From NCBI GenBank assembly GCA_910577315.1, contig CAJTME010000004.1:64156-128155 (forward strand): 64,000 nt of DNA, read 5' to 3'. How positions within the stretch are numbered: position 1 is the stretch's first letter; each line of letters begins with the position of its first letter. The notes beneath the pieces are model-generated. The model made no database searches. It was not told the origin of the DNA and saw only the letters and a program-made list of their open reading frames with translations. The stretch comes from an uncultured Muribaculaceae bacterium. GTDB lineage: Bacteria > Bacteroidota > Bacteroidia > Bacteroidales > Muribaculaceae. The position numbers were made by a program, and so were the translations under genes. Positions 59,325 through 64,000 of the stretch are shown here, one piece after another.

Positions 59325-59366
59325 AAAAACAAGAAAATCTTCGGAATTCTCCAAAGATTTTCTTGT
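59325..59366 (-). terminator. Terminator after the TlpA-like gene
   Basis: Perfect 13-bp stem ACAAGAAAATCTT (59329-59341) with AAGATTTTCTTGT (59354-59366), followed by five T on the minus strand. Confidence 0.8.
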
Positions 59367-59385
59367 AAAGTTTGTATGCCGCGTC

Positions 59386-60144
59386 TTATTTAAGTTCTCC
59401 AATTTTGTTTTTGAGTCGTTCGCGCTGCTCGGGCGATGTGCCGTATTCGACCATGGCCACGGTACCGGATTTGTCTATCACTATTGTGAGGGGATAGCCG
59501 TTACTGCCTATAAATTCCTTGAACTGAGTGTCGTTGACAATAGGAATCCAGTTGAATGTGCCTTTGTCGAGCACCTGACGTGCCACTTCCGGCGATTCGT
59601 ATGTGGACGAGAAAAACATCACCTCGGGCATCTCGTCTTTCCACCGGGACAATTCGGGCATTTCGGCGCGGCACGGACCGCAGCCCGTGAACCATAGGTT
59701 CAGCACCATTACTTTTCCCGATACGTCGGCATTGGTCCACGTCTTTCCGTCGATGTCCCTGGCCGAAAATTCGGGGAATCTGTCTCCGGCTTTTATCATC
59801 GGCTTTTTGGCTGCAAAAGAGATGGAGTTGCCCTTGCCGTTTGCTTTGGCTTCGTTGAATCGGCGCAGAAGCTCTTCTCCTTCTTCCACTTCCCCGACAG
59901 GTATGGCAAACTTGAGTGCCTCGTCAGACAGCTGTGATGACAATGTCATTCCCAGAGCGCTGGCTCCATTAGGGGTTGACAGCATGAAGAATGCAGATGG
60001 GCCGGATTTCTCGCCATTCTTGACCTCGGCCGGCATTTCCTTGAAGAAGTATCCGTCGATGATTATTACCTTGTCTTTGGCAAGGGTCGCTGTGGCGCAA
60101 AGTACAAGCGCGACGGCGACAAAAAAATTTCTCATCAGTTTCAT
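59386..60144 (-). CDS. TlpA-like exported thioredoxin-fold protein
   Basis: 252 residues with signal peptide MKLMRNFFVAVALVLCATATLA. Residues ~115-250 form a TlpA/AhpC-TSA thioredoxin domain with the redox motif CGPC (Cys155-Cys158) in LWFTGCGPCRAEMPEL and the cis-proline region NGYPLTIVIDKSG. The preceding ~90-residue N-terminal domain is not recognised. Predicted to act on disulfides in the periplasm. Single gene with promoter and terminator. Confidence 0.9.
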   Translation of the reverse strand: MKLMRNFFVAVALVLCATATLAKDKVIIIDGYFFKEMPAEVKNGEKSGPSAFFMLSTPNGASALGMTLSSQLSDEALKFAIPVGEVEEGEELLRRFNEAKANGKGNSISFAAKKPMIKAGDRFPEFSARDIDGKTWTNADVSGKVMVLNLWFTGCGPCRAEMPELSRWKDEMPEVMFFSSTYESPEVARQVLDKGTFNWIPIVNDTQFKEFIGSNGYPLTIVIDKSGTVAMVEYGTSPEQRERLKNKIGELK

Positions 60145-60169
60145 AGTGACTAAGAATTTAGTTTCGCTG

Positions 60170-60177
60170 CAAAGTTA
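60170..60177 (-). promoter_or_regulatory. Predicted -7 box of the TlpA-like gene
   Basis: TAACTTTG on the minus strand, 25 bases before the start. Confidence 0.55.
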
Positions 60178-60233
60178 AGAAAAAATATCATAAAACGGTA
60201 TTGTCGACAACTTATTTTTTAGTTATGTCAGCG

Positions 60234-60273
60234 AAAAAAGTCACGCACCTCCTGAAACGGATGATGCGTGACT
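60234..60273 (-). terminator. Terminator after nrdJ
   Basis: AGTCACGCA (60239-60247) pairs with TGCGTGACT (60265-60273); the minus strand continues with six T. Confidence 0.85.
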
Positions 60274-60296
60274 CTGTTTTGTAGCCGAATCTGCCG

Positions 60297-62846
60297 TTAG
60301 CCGCACTTTGAAGTGCCGCAGTTGGTGCAGATTAGGCAGCCTTCCTGATATATGAGGGTTTCGTGGCCGCAGTTGGGACAGGTTTGGCCGGAAGCCTTGG
60401 TGCCGTTCGGCAGATATTTTTTCAATGCGCGTTCAACGCCCATTTTCCATGTGCTGATTGACTGCGAGTCAAGTTCGAGCGTACCGACAAGTTTCAGGAC
60501 CTGATCGATTGGCATGCCGTAGCGGAGGACGCCCGAGATGAGTTTGGCGTAGTTCCAGTATTCGGGGTTGAATTTGTCGGACAGACCTTCGATTGTTGTC
60601 TTATATCCGCGTTTGTTCACGAACTGGAAGTCGTAGCGTTTGGTGCCGTCGGGGGCTATGGCCTTGATGATTTTGCCGTGTGATACTGATTTGGGACAGA
60701 AAATACCGTCTTCGTCATCGGCCAGACCTGTGAAGATTTCATACGGCTTGCCGTCCATAAGTCCGACGAAGGCAATCCATTTTTCCTTATTGTTCTGGAA
60801 GCGCACCACATCGGCCTCAAGTTCAATCGGGCGCTTTGCCACATGGTGGGCAGGGAAGCCGTCGGCGGCAGGGGCAGGAGCTGTTTTTTTCTTCTTTTCC
60901 TCCATTGCTATGAGCACACCCGAGCGGGAACCGTCGCGGTAGACAGTGCAGCCTTTGCAGCCGGATTTCCATGCTTCGACATAAAGACGGTTTACCACTT
61001 CTTCCGTCACATCGGCCGGGAGGTTGATGGTGACAGATATGGAATGGTCGACCCATTTTTGTATGCGGCCCTGCATGTGTACTTTCTCGAGCCAGTCGAT
61101 GTCGTTCGCGGTGGCGCCGGCATAAGGGGAACGGGCAACCAAGGCGTCGATTTCTTCCTGAGTGTAGTTATCCTTGACCTCAATGCCCTGGGTTTTCATC
61201 CAGTCGATGAATTTGGGGTGGTAAACGACGTATTCCTCAAATGCATCGCCGGTTTCATCGACATAGTCCACGCGCACGTCGGGGTCGCCGGGGTTTACCT
61301 TGCGGCGGCGCTTGTACACAGGCATGAATACGGGTTCTATGCCCGATGTGGTGCGTGTCATCAGGGATGTTGTACCTGTCGGAGCGATTGTGAGGCAAGC
61401 GATGTTGCGGCGTCCATATTTGAGCATGTCGGCATACATATGCGGATCAGCTTCGGCAAGGCGCTGCATGAACGGATTGTTTTTTTCGCGGGCGGCATCG
61501 AATACGGCGAAGGCTCCGCGGGTACGTGCCATGTCGACTGACGAGGTGTAGGCTGCCAGAGCGAGTGCGCGATGCACTGTTTCTGAAAATTCTGTTGCTT
61601 CGGGGGTGCCGTAGCGGAATCCCATTGCGGCAAGCATGTCGCCCTCGGCTGTGGTGCCGACACCTGTGCGTCGTCCTTTGCCTGTTTTGTCCTTGATTTT
61701 GAGCCATAGGTTGCGTTCGGCCGATTTCACTTCCTCAGTTTCAGGATCTTCGTCGATTTTTTTGAGGATGAGGTCGATTTTCTCCATCTCAAGGTCGATG
61801 ATGTCGTCCATGATGCGCTGGGCCTTGCCGATATGCTCGCGGAACAGTTCGAAATCAAATTCCGCCTCGTTGGTGAATGGATTCTTCACATAGCTGAACA
61901 GGTTGACGGCCAATAGACGGCATGAGTCGTAAGGACACAGGGGAATCTCGCCGCAAGGATTGGTGGAGATGGTGCGGAATCCGAGGTCGGCATAGCAGTC
62001 GGGCAACGATTCGCGGGTGATGGTATCCCAGAAAAGCACACCGGGTTCAGCCGATTTCCATGCGTTGTGGATAATTTTTGCCCACAATGCCTTCGCATCA
62101 ATTTCCTTTACGGTTGCCGGGCTGTCGGAATCAACGGGGAACTGCTGACGGTAAGGTGTTCCACTTTCGGCCGCCTGCATGAATGCGTCGTCGATGCGCA
62201 CCGAAACGTTTGCGCCCGTAACCTTTCCTTCGGTCATCTTGGCATCGATGAACGCTTCGGAATCGGGATGCTTGATGGAGACTGTCATCATGAGGGCGCC
62301 GCGTCGTCCGTCCTGAGCGACTTCGCGGGTTGAGTTTGAGTAGCGCTCCATGAAAGGCACGAGGCCGGTGGAGGTGAGAGCTGAATTTTTGACGGGAGTG
62401 CCCTTGGGACGGATATGGGACAGGTCATGCCCCACCCCGCCACGGCGCTTCATCAGCTGAACCTGTTCCTCGTCGATGCGGATTACACCTCCGTATGAAT
62501 CGGGCGCGCCATCGAGACCGATTACGAAACAGTTTGACAGCGAGCCGACCTGAAAGTCATTGCCGATGCCGGTCATGGGGCTGCCCTGGGGCACGATGTA
62601 GCGGAAATTCCGCATGAGGTCGAAAATCTCGTCGTGCGACATCGGTTCGGGATATTTGTTCTCGATGCGGGCAATTTCGGCGGCGATGCGGTGGTGCATG
62701 TCGTCGGGAGTTTTCTCATAGAGATGGCCGAACGAGTCTTTCAGTGCGTACTTGTTGGCCCATACGCGGGCGGCGAGCTCGTCGCCGTTAAAATACTCTT
62801 TGGATGCCTCGAAAGCTTCCTCAAAAGTGTAAGTCGGGTGTTCCAC
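60297..62846 (-). CDS. nrdJ: Adenosylcobalamin-dependent ribonucleotide reductase (class II)
   Basis: 849 residues. It reduces ribonucleotides using a B12-derived radical and works with or without oxygen. Visible: GSLSNCFVIGLDG with the N-terminal active-site cysteine, RRGGVGHDLSHIRPKG, STNPCGEIPLCPYDSCRL, APTGTTSLM and a C-terminal zinc ribbon CPNCGHETLIYQEGCLICTNCG that holds the reducing cysteines. Start is a GTG because an in-frame stop lies just upstream and no ATG fits. The leader of ~55 bases has no cobalamin riboswitch. Promoter and terminator bracket it as a single gene. Confidence 0.96.
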   Translation of the reverse strand: MEHPTYTFEEAFEASKEYFNGDELAARVWANKYALKDSFGHLYEKTPDDMHHRIAAEIARIENKYPEPMSHDEIFDLMRNFRYIVPQGSPMTGIGNDFQVGSLSNCFVIGLDGAPDSYGGVIRIDEEQVQLMKRRGGVGHDLSHIRPKGTPVKNSALTSTGLVPFMERYSNSTREVAQDGRRGALMMTVSIKHPDSEAFIDAKMTEGKVTGANVSVRIDDAFMQAAESGTPYRQQFPVDSDSPATVKEIDAKALWAKIIHNAWKSAEPGVLFWDTITRESLPDCYADLGFRTISTNPCGEIPLCPYDSCRLLAVNLFSYVKNPFTNEAEFDFELFREHIGKAQRIMDDIIDLEMEKIDLILKKIDEDPETEEVKSAERNLWLKIKDKTGKGRRTGVGTTAEGDMLAAMGFRYGTPEATEFSETVHRALALAAYTSSVDMARTRGAFAVFDAAREKNNPFMQRLAEADPHMYADMLKYGRRNIACLTIAPTGTTSLMTRTTSGIEPVFMPVYKRRRKVNPGDPDVRVDYVDETGDAFEEYVVYHPKFIDWMKTQGIEVKDNYTQEEIDALVARSPYAGATANDIDWLEKVHMQGRIQKWVDHSISVTINLPADVTEEVVNRLYVEAWKSGCKGCTVYRDGSRSGVLIAMEEKKKKTAPAPAADGFPAHHVAKRPIELEADVVRFQNNKEKWIAFVGLMDGKPYEIFTGLADDEDGIFCPKSVSHGKIIKAIAPDGTKRYDFQFVNKRGYKTTIEGLSDKFNPEYWNYAKLISGVLRYGMPIDQVLKLVGTLELDSQSISTWKMGVERALKKYLPNGTKASGQTCPNCGHETLIYQEGCLICTNCGTSKCG

Positions 62847-62910
62847 AGTCGGTTAGATATGAAAATCGGGGGTATTAAAAGTCATTGGAACGATTCATCG
62901 GAATCGATTG

Positions 62911-62943
62911 CAAAGGTACGTCAAAAATAGTTCAGTAGCCAAA
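62911..62943 (-). promoter_or_regulatory. Promoter of nrdJ
   Basis: Minus strand: TTTG (62940-62943), 21-base spacer, TACCTTTG (62911-62918). A small palindrome CGATTC-ATCG-GAATCG (62891-62906) lies at the predicted transcription start. Confidence 0.7.
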
Positions 62944-62970
62944 TTTATCAAGCTCAAATTACCGGCGATG

Positions 62971-63001
62971 TTGAAAAGTTTTCCGAAATGTATTATCTTT
63001 G
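62971..63001 (+). promoter_or_regulatory. Promoter of the nitroreductase gene
   Basis: TTG (62971-62973), 20-base spacer, TATCTTTG (62994-63001); leader about 15 bases. Back to back with the nrdJ promoter. Confidence 0.75.
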
Positions 63002-63021
63002 CGCTAACAAAATTTATAAAA

Positions 63022-63768
63022 ATGAAACACTCGGAATACTTCAATAAGCGCCACACCGTAAGAAAATATACTGACGGGCAGATCCCCGAAACCCTCCTTA
63101 AAGAAATGATTGAGGCGGCGGCCCATGCCCCCAACACCGGGAACATGCAGTGGTATAGCGTCGTTGTTACACGCGATGCTGCCAACAAGCGACGTCTTGC
63201 GCCTGCCCACTTCAATCAACCGTCGGTGGAAGGTGCCTCGGCGGTACTGACATTTTGTCTTGATTTGAACCGCTTCGAGCAGTGGTGCCGTCTAAATTCC
63301 GCCAACCCAGGGTTTGAGAATTTCCAGTCTTTTGTCGCTGCGGTTATTGACACGAGCCTGTTCGCGCAGCAGTTCTGCACCATCGCCGAAATGAACGGTC
63401 TCGGGACCTGTTATCTCGGCACCACCACCTACAATGCCCCTGACATAGCCAAGGTGCTTGAACTGCCCGAGCGGGTTGTGCCTGTGACAACCGTCACCGT
63501 GGGGTATCCCGAAACGCAGGCCGGCCCAACCTGGCGTCTACCAGTTGAGGCTGTAATGCACGAGGAAACATACCGCCGTCCCACAGATGAGGACATACGC
63601 CGATGGTATGCCCCGCTCGAGCAGGAATCGCAGCACTTTGTCGAGGAAAACGCCAAACAGTCGCTCGCGCAGGTGTTTACTGACATCCGTTATCCGCGTG
63701 AATCGGCCGAGTATTTCTCAAAGGTCTATGCCGGATTGCTCGACGCCAACAAATTTCCCTTGAAATGA
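63022..63768 (+). CDS. Nitroreductase family flavoprotein
   Basis: 248 residues from the ATG at 63022 (longer frame upstream is noncoding leader). FMN-binding RHTVRKYTDGQIPETLLKEMIEAAAHAPNTGNMQWYSVVVT at the start and AEMNGLGTCYLGTTTYN plus VPVTTVTVGYPE further on match the NfsA/FRP-like nitroreductase fold. Reduces quinones, flavins or nitro compounds with NAD(P)H; natural substrate unknown. The C-terminal ~60 residues form the arm seen in dimeric family members. Its stop overlaps the next gene by 4 bases (ATGA). Confidence 0.92.
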   Translation: MKHSEYFNKRHTVRKYTDGQIPETLLKEMIEAAAHAPNTGNMQWYSVVVTRDAANKRRLAPAHFNQPSVEGASAVLTFCLDLNRFEQWCRLNSANPGFENFQSFVAAVIDTSLFAQQFCTIAEMNGLGTCYLGTTTYNAPDIAKVLELPERVVPVTTVTVGYPETQAGPTWRLPVEAVMHEETYRRPTDEDIRRWYAPLEQESQHFVEENAKQSLAQVFTDIRYPRESAEYFSKVYAGLLDANKFPLK

Positions 63769-64000
63769 GCCGACCTTCCCCTGCCAGACTGTTGATAGCT
63801 GCCGTGGCAATCATCAGTTTCTTTATTTTCATAGACACGCCATATACGGGCGATGATCTTGGATACAAGGCCATTTTTCAGGGAGCATCCCCGCGCTATG
63901 ATTCGTGGTGGAGCTATCCACGGTGGGTGGTTTCGCACTGGCTGAATACCAACGGACGTATCCCCAACGACATAATGCCTCTGCTTTTCAGCCTTCCCAA
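63765..64000 (+). CDS. Membrane protein, N-terminal part (runs off the right edge)
   Basis: 78 codons are visible, starting MSRPSPARLLIAAVAIISFFIF. An N-terminal membrane helix is followed by DTPYTGDDLGYKAIF, where the acidic DD pair just after the first helix resembles the catalytic loop of integral-membrane glycosyltransferases of the GT-C type (e.g. DUF6056-like proteins). Then YDSWWSYPRWVVSHWLNTNGRIPND. The start overlaps the nitroreductase stop. Family assignment is tentative because most of the protein lies outside the window. Confidence 0.6.
   Translation, partial: MSRPSPARLLIAAVAIISFFIFIDTPYTGDDLGYKAIFQGASPRYDSWWSYPRWVVSHWLNTNGRIPNDIMPLLFSLP

Noticed and set aside
62847..62910. Cobalamin riboswitch before nrdJ
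   Set aside because: The leader is only ~55 bases and shows no B12-box-like sequence, just one 6-bp hairpin.

Overview
The window looks like chromosomal DNA of a Bacteroidales bacterium, most likely a gut member related to Muribaculaceae (an inference from gene content; no 16S is present). Upstream of many genes there is a Bacteroidota promoter: a -7 box TAnnTTTG, often with a TTG or TTTG -33 box 19-21 bases further upstream. Purine-rich Shine-Dalgarno sequences are mostly absent. Type III glutamine synthetase, DUF4492-cydAB, NspC, B12-dependent NrdJ, a CBM20-type MalQ and small DUF4250 and HTH genes fit the same group. Coding DNA is GC-rich, apart from one AT-rich gene-free island near 30 kb. 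No tRNA, rRNA, CRISPR array, insertion sequence or prophage module was seen.

Layout. 1-545: end of an unrecognised gene, followed by a cluster of small palindromic repeats. 756-7333 (minus): a complete glycine cleavage operon, lplA-gcvT-gcvH-gcvPA-gcvPB-lpd, with the P protein split in two. 7483-15177 (minus): fba; a SPOR protein plus folE; tpiA; then panC-panD-ffh-folD-capA. 15482-16991 (plus): a small DNA-binding protein and a fused universal stress protein. 17004-21890 (minus): a small membrane ORF, dxs, trkA, trkH. 21986-24722 (minus): yigZ and a secreted S9 peptidase. 24962-27939 (minus): DUF4492, cydA, cydB. 28145-29190 (plus): an ECF sigma factor with a membrane partner. 29287-31863: an XRE regulator, a 1.1 kb AT-rich gene-free region with shared operator-like palindromes, and a LuxR-type regulator.

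31935-33623 is a secreted MalS-like GH13 protein in which most catalytic residues are replaced. 33696-37409 is purL; a 71-residue ORF follows on the minus strand; then a lytic transglycosylase with uvrA. 41737-46112 holds glnN, preceded by a long structured leader and joined by a one-base overlap to a long-form amidophosphoribosyltransferase. 46247-48919 is the GH77 glucanotransferase. 49003-54963 holds a Rossmann-fold protein and a tightly packed run DUF4250-uvrD-nspC-GT2-radC. 54967-64000 holds a SanA/YdcF protein, a large unknown TPR protein, a lipoprotein, a DUF488 protein, a TlpA-like thioredoxin, nrdJ, a nitroreductase and the start of a membrane protein.

How the genes fit together: much of the window is central metabolism around one-carbon units, folate, glutamine and purines (gcv operon, folE, folD, glnN, purF, purL), lower glycolysis (fba, tpiA), isoprenoid and pantothenate precursors, microaerobic respiration (cydAB), potassium uptake (trkAH) and starch or maltodextrin handling (malQ, GH13 protein). 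The points most worth follow-up are the apparently catalytically dead MalS-like protein, the alternative pairings in the glnN leader, the shared palindromes near the XRE gene, the hairpin-repeat cluster at the left edge, and the unknown 885-residue TPR protein.
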